IMG/VR virus record: IMGVR_UViG_3300035232_001386 | Location: 1 to 36,046 of that record | Source: a virus | Strand: one strand, 5' to 3' | DNA: 36,046 bases | Part shown: piece after piece, positions 17,638-25,989 of the stretch | How positions within the stretch are numbered: the first letter of the stretch is position 1 | Layout: each line of letters starts with the position of its first letter | The notes under the pieces: model-generated | What the model was told of the DNA's origin: nothing | Seen by the model: the letters and a program-made list of their open reading frames with translations, nothing else | Databases searched by the model: none | Made by a program: the position numbers and the translations under genes

Positions 17638-17964
17638 ATGGCTAGCAATAGAAAGAAAATGAAAAGAAGAATGATTAGAGAGCGAGCACTTGCTGCAAAG
17701 AAAGCAGCTCTCGAGGCAAAATCAGCAATCGTTGAAACTGTTGAAGAAGCAGTTGAAAAAGTAACTGAAGTTGTCGAAGAAGTAAAAGAAGAAGTTGTTG
17801 AGATTGCTGAAAAAGTCGAAGAAGCAATTGAAGAAGCAAAATCTACTGTTGAAGACATCGTTGAAGAAGCGATAGAAGCAGCAGAAGAAGTAAAGGAAAA
17901 GAAAACTGCTCGGAAGACAAGCAAAAAGAAAGCAAGTCGCAAATCATCTAAGAAAAAAGATTAA
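17638..17964 (+). CDS. Charged helical protein with H1-like lysine tail
   Basis: 108 residues, ATG 17638 with AGGAG 7-11 bases upstream, 18 bases after the previous gene. Three parts: basic N-terminus (NRKKMKRRMIRERALAAKK), an uninterrupted acidic Glu/Val/Ala helix (~25-88, heptad-like EEVKEEVVEIAEKVEEAIEE), and a C-terminal Lys/Ser/Arg tail (KKTARKTSKKKASRKSSKKK) like eukaryotic H1 or bacterial H1-like tails. No enzyme motif. It could be a DNA-packing or charge-neutralising internal virion protein, or an assembly factor; the sequence alone does not decide. The low-complexity composition means similarity hits would be unreliable. A terminator follows. Confidence 0.65.
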   Translation: MASNRKKMKRRMIRERALAAKKAALEAKSAIVETVEEAVEKVTEVVEEVKEEVVEIAEKVEEAIEEAKSTVEDIVEEAIEAAEEVKEKKTARKTSKKKASRKSSKKKD

Positions 17965-17975
17965 GTTTGTTTCAT

Positions 17976-18024
17976 AACCTCCTTACCTTCGAACACGTTG
18001 TGCTCGGGGGTTTCCTTTTATTTT
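17976..18024 (+). terminator. Intrinsic terminator with long two-part stem
   Basis: The outer stem AACCTCC (17976-17982)/GGGGGTT (18006-18012, one G-U) encloses CGAACAC/GTGCTCG with loop GTT. It is followed by TTCCTTTTATTTT. Confidence 0.8.
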
Positions 18025-18025
18025 G

Positions 18026-18033
18026 ACTACTTA
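18026..18033 (+). promoter_or_regulatory. Variant late promoter element ACTACTTA
   Basis: One base different from ACTATTTA, at the same place: directly after a terminator and 19 bases before the start of the neck gene. It is followed by GTAAG, giving the small palindrome TACTTAGTA. Confidence 0.45.
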
Positions 18034-18052
18034 GTAAGACGGAGGATTTACT

Positions 18053-19321
18053 ATGGCATTCCCACCACTTACACCAACATCAACACAGTCGGCAATCACG
18101 TTACCATCAGAAGGTTCCAGTGCAGATGTCGAAGCTGCATTGGCGATTGGTTTTTACAAATCAGATACAACATTTCAAGAAGGTGCAGCATCACAAGTTG
18201 CTTACACCTATAATAGACTTGGCGGTGAGGTGCTTGACATCGAATTGACAGCTAAAGAGGTCTACAACAACTATGAAGAGGCATGTTTAGAGTACTCTTA
18301 CATAGTTAACCTTCACCAAGCTAGGAACGCTTTAGGGAGCGCTCTAGGCTCTCCTACAGGGTCATTTGATGAGACGGGAGCACTAACGGATGGCGAGAAC
18401 ATAGCGTTAAAATATCCCAAGTTTCAATTTGACTACGCATTTAAAATAGCAGACAAGTTCTCGACAGAATCAGTTGTTGGTGGAACGACTCCAATCTATT
18501 CCGCATCGTTTGATATTACAGCTCTCCAACAAGACTATGACCTACAAGCCATAGTTGAAGACTTGGCAGCTGATTTGAGCAACCCACCAGAATTTGCAGA
18601 TGCCCTCGGAGATGGAGATAAAAAGTATAGAATCAAGATTCGTCAAATGTACTACGTAACTCCTCGACAGATGTGGAGATTCTATGGATACTATGGTGGC
18701 TTAAACGTCGTTGGTAACTTTCATAACTACGGACAGTATGCTGATGGCTCTACTTTCGAAGTCGTCCCTGCATGGCAAAACAAGCTACAAGCGATGGCTT
18801 ATGAAGATCACCTTTACACAAGAACATCTCACTATTCTTACGAGATCATTGATAACAAGCTTAGACTTTACCCAATGCCTGATAATGTTACATGTAAGAC
18901 CTTTTGGTTTAGATTCTCAATCGACGGCGGAAACCAAGCTTTTGAAGAAGGAGAGTATGACTCAGGACTTGATGGTGTCAATAACATGAACACCATGCCA
19001 ATGGAAAACCTTCCTTACGAAAGCATCAATTCAATCGGTAAGCAATGGATCAGACGTTTCTCGTTGGCCCTATCGAAAGAGACTCTTGGCCAAATCCGAG
19101 GCAAGTTTGGTGGCAACGTTCCAATTCCCGGCGACAACATTCAATTGAATGCATCAGATCTATTGTCTCAAGCTTCAACTGAACAACAAGCATTACGTGA
19201 AGAGCTTAACAAGCAACTTGACGAGATGCTTTACTCTAAGTTGGCAGAGACCGATAAGGCAATGGTTGATAATGCAGACGCTATCGTCAGCAAGACGCCA
19301 TTAAAGATCTTCGTGGGGTAA
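18053..19321 (+). CDS. Neck/head-completion protein (gp13-like)
   Basis: 422 residues, ATG 18053 after GGAGG. The N-terminal segment (GGEVLDIELTAKEVYNNYEEACLEYSYIVN) and the C-terminal segment (GKQWIRRFSLALSKETLGQI, FGGNVPIPGDNIQLNASDLL, ALREELNKQLDEML) follow the pattern of T4-superfamily gp13 neck proteins (LGxPVxxIELTDxQVYxxIE; ..KKYATALIKxQWGxNL..PGGVxxNG..IxxEA). gp13 helps close the filled head and joins it to the tail. The protein is longer than T4 gp13 (309 residues), with extra sequence at ~85-160 (GSALGSPTGSFDETGALTDG). It is the first of three closely spaced genes (13-14-15-like). The exact number assignment is by pattern memory and order. Confidence 0.6.
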   Translation: MAFPPLTPTSTQSAITLPSEGSSADVEAALAIGFYKSDTTFQEGAASQVAYTYNRLGGEVLDIELTAKEVYNNYEEACLEYSYIVNLHQARNALGSALGSPTGSFDETGALTDGENIALKYPKFQFDYAFKIADKFSTESVVGGTTPIYSASFDITALQQDYDLQAIVEDLAADLSNPPEFADALGDGDKKYRIKIRQMYYVTPRQMWRFYGYYGGLNVVGNFHNYGQYADGSTFEVVPAWQNKLQAMAYEDHLYTRTSHYSYEIIDNKLRLYPMPDNVTCKTFWFRFSIDGGNQAFEEGEYDSGLDGVNNMNTMPMENLPYESINSIGKQWIRRFSLALSKETLGQIRGKFGGNVPIPGDNIQLNASDLLSQASTEQQALREELNKQLDEMLYSKLAETDKAMVDNADAIVSKTPLKIFVG

Positions 19322-19326
19322 CATAA

Positions 19327-19812
19327 ATGTCAGAATGGGAAAGACCAACACAGCCGCCTTCACCAATGTTCTTTGGAGACAAGGAAAAAAACCTTGTCAA
19401 ACAAATAAATGATGAGATCATTGAGAGAGTTGTCGGTCAACAAGTACTTTACTTTCCAATAGATGTGGAGTCGACAGATTTCCATCCTATTTATGGAGAA
19501 GCAATCGAAAAAAACTTCTTGCATCCAATTAGAGTCTTCGCTTTGGTTGAGTATCAGGGAGTTGAAACCACCGACATGGAGAACATCGCTCTCGACAAAG
19601 CAACAAAGATCAAAGTGAACTTTCATAAGAGAAGATTGACAGAAGATCAGAACTTATTTGTCAGAGAAGGTGACTTCGTAAGATTCGGAGAGATCTTTTA
19701 TGAGATTGTTAAGCTACTCGAGCCAAAGATCCTATTCGGTCAACCTGAAACAAGATTTGAAGTTGGTGCAGAGTGTATAAGAGCAAGAGACGGACTATTC
19801 AATGCAGGCTAA
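19327..19812 (+). CDS. Neck protein (gp14-like)
   Basis: 161 residues, ATG 19327, 5 bases after the previous stop, with only a weak GGGG site, so probably translationally coupled. Features: EKNLVKQINDEIIERVVGQQ, VLYFPIDV...DFHPIYGEA, a charged FHKRRL turn, and VREGDFVRFGEIFYEIVKLL. This is the layout of gp14 neck proteins of T4-like phages (Y-x-P near the start, a (K/R)RR motif, then a P/GD-x-I/V-x-F ... FEI strand). It forms the head-tail connector with gp13. It is shorter than T4 gp14 (256 residues). Confidence 0.5.
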   Translation: MSEWERPTQPPSPMFFGDKEKNLVKQINDEIIERVVGQQVLYFPIDVESTDFHPIYGEAIEKNFLHPIRVFALVEYQGVETTDMENIALDKATKIKVNFHKRRLTEDQNLFVREGDFVRFGEIFYEIVKLLEPKILFGQPETRFEVGAECIRARDGLFNAG

Positions 19813-20617
19813 CAACGAAATTTCACATCCATCAACGCTTGAGAACATCGATACTGCGATTTATCGCTTTATAGATGAGACCCTAAGCCCTCATGCTACT
19901 ACAAACGCTGGTAGAGAGAAGGTAAATGTGTTATGGATGGGAACAGAAAGGACTTTTCAAATAAAGAACAACAAAGAATTGAGAGATAAGGTCGGAAAGT
20001 TAAGATTGCCATTGATTACCGTAACAAGAGCAAGTGTGTCTAGAGATGATGCATTTAAAGGTTCTGTGCAAGCTGCTTATGTTGGTGATGGTGAACGAAT
20101 TGTCATTCGAAAAGTCATCCAACAAGATAAAACACAAAACTTTCAGAACGCTTCTAGGAAGCGTCAGGAAAAGGGTGATGAAACAGGTCCTGTTTCTACA
20201 AAAAAGATTGTCTACGAGACAATTTCAATCCCAAAACCCACTTATTTGACCTGTATGTTCGAGGTCAACATAAGAACAGAATATCAACAACAGATGAATG
20301 ATCTACTTCCGTTGTTTATGAATAGCATGAAAAACTATTTTATCGTCGAGAACAATGGCTACCAATACGAAGCCTTCATCCAAGATGACTATGGCATCAA
20401 TAGCAACCAGTCAAATCTTGGTCAAGATGAAAGAATGTTTAATGCAAAAGTTCAGATCAAAGTCCTTGGTTATATCAACCAAACAAGCAGCGAATCGGAC
20501 GAACCTCTTATCAAAAGAGAAGAGTCAATCGTTGAAGTCAAAATCTCTAGAGAGCGTGTTATCGTAGGAGACAACAAACCTTGGGATAAGAACGGTGAGA
20601 AATACCGAGATTTATGA
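19802..20617 (+). CDS. Tail sheath stabiliser/tail terminator (gp15-like)
   Basis: 271 residues, ATG 19802, overlapping the previous gene by 11 bases. It is close in length to T4 gp15 (272). The sequence pattern matches: early V-L-W-M-G with KNNKELRDKVGKLRLPLITV, then P-K-P-T-Y-x-T-C-M-F-E-V-N-I-R-T-E-Y-Q-Q-Q-M-N-D-L-L-P-L-F, and after it AKVQIKVLGYI. In T4, gp15 caps the sheath and tube end and docks the tail to the neck. The gene stands directly before the sheath gene. Confidence 0.65.
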   Translation: MQANNEISHPSTLENIDTAIYRFIDETLSPHATTNAGREKVNVLWMGTERTFQIKNNKELRDKVGKLRLPLITVTRASVSRDDAFKGSVQAAYVGDGERIVIRKVIQQDKTQNFQNASRKRQEKGDETGPVSTKKIVYETISIPKPTYLTCMFEVNIRTEYQQQMNDLLPLFMNSMKNYFIVENNGYQYEAFIQDDYGINSNQSNLGQDERMFNAKVQIKVLGYINQTSSESDEPLIKREESIVEVKISRERVIVGDNKPWDKNGEKYRDL

Positions 20618-20634
20618 CTTTGGGGTTTCAGAGG

Positions 20635-20642
20635 ACTATTTA
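20635..20642 (+). promoter_or_regulatory. Putative late promoter element ACTATTTA
   Basis: Exact octamer, extended as ACTATTTACTAG, 35 bases before the sheath start. Here no terminator precedes it, so it would add to readthrough from the neck unit. Confidence 0.55.
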
Positions 20643-20677
20643 CTAGGAAAATGAATATTTAAAAAGGAGAGTTTTTA

Positions 20678-23600
20678 ATGCCTACCAAGTTTGACTTTTT
20701 GTCCCCAGGAATTGAACTAAGAGAAATCGACCAATCAGCGGTCGCTGCAGTTCCTGAGAACGACGGAATACTTCTAATCGGACGTGCCAAGAAAGGCCCC
20801 GCTATGAAGCCGATTAAGATTACCTCATTAGCAGACTTCAAAGCTGTTTTTGGAAACCCAATGGACGGTGTTAAACGCGGCGACCCATGGCGTGAAGGAA
20901 ACACCGGTGGTGGTGGCTGGGCTGCATATGCTGCTGAAGCTTACCTTGCTGCTGAAGTCGGTCCTGTTAAGTTTATCCGCTTGGCTGGTGTTGCTGAAAC
21001 TGCCGGAGATGCCGGATGGTCTGTCAATCAATCTTTTAGCTCTACCGTAGAAGATAACGATGGAGCAATGGGCGTCTTTGTTGCAGAGAAACCAACTGCA
21101 TCCAAAACTGTCGCTGCTGATGCAAACTTGAGCCTTGATTACACAGAATTGGCACAAGCATTGGGACTCGGAGCGGTAACTTTGACTGTTGAAGTTTTAA
21201 GCTTGACGGATCCATCATTAACATTTAAAATCGGACTTCACGATTCAGTTGCCGGATTTGCTGCTCCAGCCGGAACGGACCATGACATTGATTTGGACAT
21301 GAATTCTCTACCATTAATTGGCGACGTTAACGACGCAATTTTCGGTGAAAAAGCTCTTATTGAAGCTAGGCCTAATGCAGATTTTGTTATTACTGGTGGT
21401 GGTGGAGCAGTCGTCAACATTCAGATGGATGAATTGGGTGCTGGCGGTAATCTTAAAGACATAACTGCTGATGTCGCTGTTTTCGGAGGTACAGATACTG
21501 TTTCATTTGAAAACGGTGCTGAAACTGCTGCAGGTAACGGTGTCTTAGCTGCAATCTTCTATGCAGATGGTGTTAGTATTACTCTTTCTGGACCAGATTA
21601 TTCTGGTGTTACAGCGACAGAAGAATCTGCACACTTAATCGATAGTGCTGCTGGTGGTAGCTGGACAGCCACATTAGCCGATGCATCGCTTACAGAAACT
21701 GTTACTTTTAACTTTGATGAAACTTCACAAAACTTTATTAGAAATGTTTTTAGCACTGATGCCACATTGTGGAACCCATCTGGTGCTACAAGACTAGCAG
21801 AAAAAGTTTTCTTGGGTGAATCTTTTGAATACAATGTTCAACGCCTAGGTGGTTATGGAACCACTGGTGGTCAAGTTGCCTTTGTTGCTGGAATTAAAGA
21901 CAATGCAAATCTTTTCACAGATCACCATGTTGAACTATCACCAGCAAAGACTGGTTGGTTTATTGGTTCTGCTGCTTCTAACTACAAGCGATTGTTCAGA
22001 CTTGCCGCTTTAGATGAAGGCTCAGACTTCCACAAGACTCACATCGTTCGAATCAAAGACTTGCGTAAAGCAACAACAGTTCGACCAGAAGGTTCTTTCA
22101 CAATCGAGATTGCTCGAGCCGGACAACGTCCATCTGAGTATGTCGAAAAGTTCGCAAACGTCACTCTGAACCCAGACTCTCCAAATTACATCTTGAAGAA
22201 AATCGGAGATCTTAATCAATATTGGGACAACTCCGCAACACCTCCTAAAATTAAATCCGAAGGTTCATTCAATAATGAATCGAATTTGATCCGTGTAGAA
22301 CTAGCTCAGAACGGAATTAACAAGACAGACCTTCCTCTTGGATTCTTGGGCCCTGCTAAGATCGCTACCATTCCTTTGGTTTGCGACACTGCCACTAATG
22401 ACACCGCAGGCTGGATCACGGGCAAAAATGCAATCCCAACGGCAACTTCAAGCAAAACTGTTACAGTCGCTGGTGCTGAAGGTTTTGGATTGACTCTAAC
22501 TATTGATTGGCCAACTCACAGACTAAGCGTTCAAAACTCTGCTGCTAACAATGCAAACTATGCTCCATCTGCTATTCACGGATTATCTTATAATTCTCTA
22601 CGTGGTCAAGATGATTTTTGCGACATTGGAATTCTTAAGTTAGACTTCAACCCACACATAGAATATGATAGCACAGTTGATGTTGCCTACACATTCTCTT
22701 TAGAGAACATTGCACAAGATGGTTCTACTGGGACCTACTATCACACCAACGCTTTCGTAGTGGCTTTTGATGATTCATCAACTGGTGCTCTTGTGACTGG
22801 AATCAAGCAATTTGCTGCTCCATTTTTTGGAGGTTCTGATGGTGTTGACATTAAGATTGAGAACCCATTCAACGATAGTGAACTTTCAACTGGTTATGCA
22901 AAATACTCAATGGAATCTGCAATCTCTCAGGTTGCTGATTACTATACAAGTCGTTATGACTTAATCTCAATTCCAGGTGTTACTAACAGCTCAATCATTA
23001 CTTCACTCGTTCGACAAACAGAAGAGCGTGGCGATGCATTGGCAATTATCGACATGGAAGGAATCTATGTAAGCGCAGTGGACAACGATGGATCAGCTGA
23101 AGTTCCCGGATCTGTTGCAGATATGGTTTCAACCGCCGAAGGTGGAACAGTTGCTTCATCTTATGCTGCTGCTTACTATCCAAATGTGCGCCTAGCAGAC
23201 GTGTCAAGCGGCCGTGGAAGCGTTTTGATGGCTCCTCCTAGTGTTGCTGCCATTGGAGCTATTGCGAAGTCTGAGGCCCTCTCACAGCCTTGGTTTGCAC
23301 CTGCTGGATTTAACCGTGGTGGACTTGCTCCTCTTGGTGGAACTGGTGGCGCTAGCGTTGTTGGAACTCTTGAGCATTTGAGCAAAGCAGATCGTGATGA
23401 TCTTTACAATGTTAACATTAACCCAATTGCACGATTCCCTGCAACTGGCGACACTGTCATCTTCGGTCAGAAAACTCTTCAACCAACTGATACTGCGTTG
23501 GATCGCATTAACGTTCGTCGAATGATGATTCACTTGAAGAAGCGCATTGGTGCGATTGCAGACCAATTCTTGTTCGAACAAGGTGTCAAGGCAACTTACG

Positions 23601-23812
23601 ATAGCTTTAAGGCTCAGATTAATCCAATTCTCTTGCAAGTAAAAAATGAGTTTGGAATCACGGACTACAAAGTTGTTCTAGATGAGACTACAACAACACC
23701 AGACCTACAAGACCGAAACATCATGTATGCGAAAGTCTTCGTGAAGCCTGCGAAAGCAATTGAATACGTCGTTATTGACTTTGTCGTTACTCAAAGTGGC
23801 GTTGAATTTTAA
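20678..23812 (+). CDS. 18: Tail sheath protein (gp18-like), enlarged
   Basis: 1044 residues, ATG 20678 after AAGGAGAG. The N-terminus (FLSPGIELREIDQSAVAAVP, GILLIGRAKKGPAMKPIKIT, DFKAVFGNP) and C-terminus (NVNPIARFP-type NINPIARFPATGDTVIFGQK, ALDRINVRRMMIHLKKRIGA, KVFVKPAKAIEYVVIDFVVT) are typical of contractile sheath proteins; LVRQTEERGDALAIIDMEG lies in the core. Subunits stack as hexameric rings round the tube and contract on infection. T4 gp18 has 659 residues; the extra ~385 residues lie mainly in residues ~110-720 and are Ala/Gly/Thr-rich beta sequence, probably surface domains. Codon use is that of a highly expressed gene. Confidence 0.95.
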   Translation: MPTKFDFLSPGIELREIDQSAVAAVPENDGILLIGRAKKGPAMKPIKITSLADFKAVFGNPMDGVKRGDPWREGNTGGGGWAAYAAEAYLAAEVGPVKFIRLAGVAETAGDAGWSVNQSFSSTVEDNDGAMGVFVAEKPTASKTVAADANLSLDYTELAQALGLGAVTLTVEVLSLTDPSLTFKIGLHDSVAGFAAPAGTDHDIDLDMNSLPLIGDVNDAIFGEKALIEARPNADFVITGGGGAVVNIQMDELGAGGNLKDITADVAVFGGTDTVSFENGAETAAGNGVLAAIFYADGVSITLSGPDYSGVTATEESAHLIDSAAGGSWTATLADASLTETVTFNFDETSQNFIRNVFSTDATLWNPSGATRLAEKVFLGESFEYNVQRLGGYGTTGGQVAFVAGIKDNANLFTDHHVELSPAKTGWFIGSAASNYKRLFRLAALDEGSDFHKTHIVRIKDLRKATTVRPEGSFTIEIARAGQRPSEYVEKFANVTLNPDSPNYILKKIGDLNQYWDNSATPPKIKSEGSFNNESNLIRVELAQNGINKTDLPLGFLGPAKIATIPLVCDTATNDTAGWITGKNAIPTATSSKTVTVAGAEGFGLTLTIDWPTHRLSVQNSAANNANYAPSAIHGLSYNSLRGQDDFCDIGILKLDFNPHIEYDSTVDVAYTFSLENIAQDGSTGTYYHTNAFVVAFDDSSTGALVTGIKQFAAPFFGGSDGVDIKIENPFNDSELSTGYAKYSMESAISQVADYYTSRYDLISIPGVTNSSIITSLVRQTEERGDALAIIDMEGIYVSAVDNDGSAEVPGSVADMVSTAEGGTVASSYAAAYYPNVRLADVSSGRGSVLMAPPSVAAIGAIAKSEALSQPWFAPAGFNRGGLAPLGGTGGASVVGTLEHLSKADRDDLYNVNINPIARFPATGDTVIFGQKTLQPTDTALDRINVRRMMIHLKKRIGAIADQFLFEQGVKATYDSFKAQINPILLQVKNEFGITDYKVVLDETTTTPDLQDRNIMYAKVFVKPAKAIEYVVIDFVVTQSGVEF

Positions 23813-23849
23813 TAGACACTAATTACAGATAAATAGGAGAATTTAGATT

Positions 23850-24452
23850 ATGGCATTTTGGACCTCAAATACAACAGAACCAAAAAGAAACTTTCGATGG
23901 AGAGTTACAATGGATAAAATTACAAATTACGATGGTGTCGATAGCAAGGCAGTTTGGTGGGCAAAAACAGTTGACACTCCAAGCTACACGGTTACAGATG
24001 TGACACATTCGTTTTTTGATAACGAATACAAGTTTCCAGGTCGCGTTCAATGGCAAGACGTAAACATGACGTTGGTTGATCCAATTTCACCAAACGCTGC
24101 CTTTATCACCAATCAAATCATTTTAGATTCTGGATATTCTATCAAGAGTCAAGATCAATTCAATGGGAGTAACCCAAGACAAGGAGCTTTCGGTCCAACA
24201 TCTATCACAAAGTCTGGTGCAAATGCAGCAGTGGGTATAGTCACGATTGACATTTTTGCTGGTAACGGAAGCGTTGTTGAATCATGGCAAATGAATAACC
24301 CGTTCATCACTTCCGTTAAGTTTTCAAGTCTTGACTACACAAATGATGACATGAGAACAATTGACTTAACTTGGAAATACGACTGGGCTATATGTGACAG
24401 TGGAGATGGTGAAAACAACTCCCTCGGCACCCAATTTGAACCTGGTAAATAA
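23850..24452 (+). CDS. 19: Tail tube protein (gp19-like), first copy
   Basis: 200 residues, ATG 23850 after TAGGAG, 37 bases after the sheath gene. It begins FWTSNTTEPKRNFRWRV and has ...WWAKTVDTPSY..., YKFPGRVQWQDVNMTLVDP and a C-terminal VESWQMNNPFITSVKFSSLD ... LTWKYDWA. This is the gp19/phage tube fold. It forms the inner tail tube through which DNA passes. It is slightly longer than T4 gp19 (163 residues). Paralogous to the next gene. Confidence 0.85.
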   Translation: MAFWTSNTTEPKRNFRWRVTMDKITNYDGVDSKAVWWAKTVDTPSYTVTDVTHSFFDNEYKFPGRVQWQDVNMTLVDPISPNAAFITNQIILDSGYSIKSQDQFNGSNPRQGAFGPTSITKSGANAAVGIVTIDIFAGNGSVVESWQMNNPFITSVKFSSLDYTNDDMRTIDLTWKYDWAICDSGDGENNSLGTQFEPGK

Positions 24453-24465
24453 CGAGGAGGCTTAG

Positions 24466-24975
24466 ATGTCCTTTTGGACTGATAACAGTCTTGAACCAAA
24501 GAGAACCTATCGCTTCCGAATTAAAGGAGGAGCGATAGGTCTTGGTAAAGATACTAGCGGGACTTGGTGGAATGCAAAGAAGGTCGACAAACCTTCTTTT
24601 ACCATCAACTCAAGCAAGTATCGATTGATCAATCATCAAATTAACGTTCCAGGCATTGCGTCGTGGAATCCGATAACAATTGAGCTTGCAGATGTTGGAA
24701 AAACGATCAACGTAATCCTAGGTGAACTAGGAGAAATCGGTGGATATAATCCAACCGATCTCACAAAAGATAAAGGTATAGCGAAAAGCTATGATAATGG
24801 AATCTTAAAGTCTTTCTTTATCGAACAATTGAATGGTAATGGAGAAGTCATCGAGCAGTGGTCTCTAGAGGGAGCGTTTGTTTCAGATGTGAAGCTTAGC
24901 TCTCTAGACTACAGTTTGGACGAAATCAGTTCGGTTACATTAACATTGACTTACGATTATGCAAAATTAGAATAA
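24466..24975 (+). CDS. Tail tube protein paralogue, second copy
   Basis: 169 residues, ATG 24466 after GAGGAGG, 13 bases after the first copy. Same frame of motifs: FWTDNSLEPKRTYRFRI, WWNAKKVDKPSFTI, INVPGIASWNPITIELADVG, VIEQWSLEGAFVSDVKLSSL, LTLTYDYAKLE. Tandem duplication of the tube gene; the two are well diverged, so the copies probably have distinct places, for example main tube and distal or proximal ring. Confidence 0.8.
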   Translation: MSFWTDNSLEPKRTYRFRIKGGAIGLGKDTSGTWWNAKKVDKPSFTINSSKYRLINHQINVPGIASWNPITIELADVGKTINVILGELGEIGGYNPTDLTKDKGIAKSYDNGILKSFFIEQLNGNGEVIEQWSLEGAFVSDVKLSSLDYSLDEISSVTLTLTYDYAKLE

Positions 24976-24989
24976 AACACGGAGAAATA

Positions 24990-25820
24990 ATGAGCAGAAA
25001 TTCAGATCGGTTAGGCAGCAGCCAACCAAGTGCCGCTGAGGCACCGCCACAAATGTTCAACCCATTGAGCTTTACAGCTCCAACAGAATTCGTTGACTTA
25101 CCTTCTAAGGGAGTTGGATATCAAAAGAACCACCCCCTTCACGGTAAAGATTCAATTGAGATTAGATACATGACAGCAAAGGACGAAGACATTCTTTCAA
25201 ATCAATCCTTGATCAAGAAGGGAGCTGCACTTGAAAGACTTATGGAAAACATCATCATAGAGTCCGAAATCGACCCCCTAACGCTTCTTATCGCAGACCG
25301 TAATGCAATCCTTATCAAAGCTCGTGGAACGGCTTACGGCTATGATTACGAGGCTCGTGTGAAGTGTCCTAAATGCGACACATCAAACTTAATGACATTT
25401 GATCTTCGAGACCCAAAAGTCACAGGTGGAATTCAACCAGACCAAGAGATCGTCAAGCTATCTGATGATGGAGTGTTTACAACAAAACTTCCGTTCTCAA
25501 AGTTTAACATCAATTTTCGTCTTGCAAACGGAATCGAAGAGTCAAAGATCGCTCAAGTTTTGATCAATGATAAGAAAGAGTTCTCGATCTCCGATCAATA
25601 CAAAGAAATGATTCTTTCAATTGAAGGACATAGCGACAAAGAGATCATCAATCAATTTGTTGACAACATGCCAGTTGCTGATTCTGTGCACTTTAAGATG
25701 TGCCTTAAGCATGCGACGCCATCAGTTGAAATCAAAGAAGCTCTTACATGCAAGAATTGTTCTCACGAACAGGAGGTTCAGGTTCCATTCGGGACCGACT
25801 TTTTTTGGCCTAACTCCTAA
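24990..25820 (+). CDS. Baseplate-hub/tail-assembly protein with zinc ribbon (gp26-like)
   Basis: 276 residues, ATG 24990 after GGAG. A Pro-rich N-terminus precedes LPSKGVGYQKNHPLHGKDSI, IEIRYMTAKDEDILSNQSLI and ARVKCPKCD; Cys126/Cys129 (CPKC) and Cys254/Cys257 (CKNC) could hold a zinc ion. This is the layout of the T4 gp26-type baseplate/hub family, which in related phages lies before the tape measure gene. Its place, with a 54-residue reading frame right behind it and the tape measure next, is that of tail-assembly chaperones in other tailed phages, so it may serve tape-measure assembly rather than stay in the particle. It ends in FFWPNS, encoded over a run of seven T. Confidence 0.65.
   Translation: MSRNSDRLGSSQPSAAEAPPQMFNPLSFTAPTEFVDLPSKGVGYQKNHPLHGKDSIEIRYMTAKDEDILSNQSLIKKGAALERLMENIIIESEIDPLTLLIADRNAILIKARGTAYGYDYEARVKCPKCDTSNLMTFDLRDPKVTGGIQPDQEIVKLSDDGVFTTKLPFSKFNINFRLANGIEESKIAQVLINDKKEFSISDQYKEMILSIEGHSDKEIINQFVDNMPVADSVHFKMCLKHATPSVEIKEALTCKNCSHEQEVQVPFGTDFFWPNS
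25800..25806 (+). other. T7 run, candidate translational slip site
   Basis: GAC-TTT-TTT-TGG lies four codons before the stop of the gp26-like gene. A +1 or -2 shift here would enter the frame of the 54-residue gene (FFGLTPKAMEG...), giving a longer fused product. A homopolymer alone is weak evidence. Confidence 0.35.
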
Positions 25821-25824
25821 AGCA

Positions 25825-25989
25825 ATGGAAGGTATCTATGAAGGATTCTTTATTCTGAAGCATTTCGGAGGATGGTCCTTTACGGAGATTCATTCATTAC
25901 CCATTGGTTTGAGGACTTGGTTCATTGAAAGACTGAAAAAGCAGTTCGAAGATGAAGCAAAAGAAATGAAGAAAGCCCAGAAGCGATAA
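25825..25989 (+). CDS. Small tail-assembly protein before tape measure
   Basis: 54 residues from ATG 25825: MEGIYEGFFILKHFGGWSFT, then LPIGLRTWFIERLKKQFEDE and a basic end. The start follows the previous stop by 4 bases and has no ribosome site, so expression is by reinitiation or by frameshift from the upstream gene; the frame is open further upstream, but that part is only the shadow of the gp26-like gene. Small proteins of this kind (gly-trp-(S/T)F...(L/M)P...R.(F/W)) follow the gp26-like gene in T4-related phages. Inferred role: second part of a tail-assembly chaperone pair. The terminator stem starts inside its last codons. Confidence 0.6.
   Translation: MEGIYEGFFILKHFGGWSFTEIHSLPIGLRTWFIERLKKQFEDEAKEMKKAQKR

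Noticed and set aside
23828-23835. GATAAATA, 7 of 8 bases of the T4 late promoter, before the first tube gene
   Set aside because: RNA would start at about 23841, after the ribosome site TAGGAG (23834-23839), so the message would lack it. One hit in AT-rich DNA is expected by chance.
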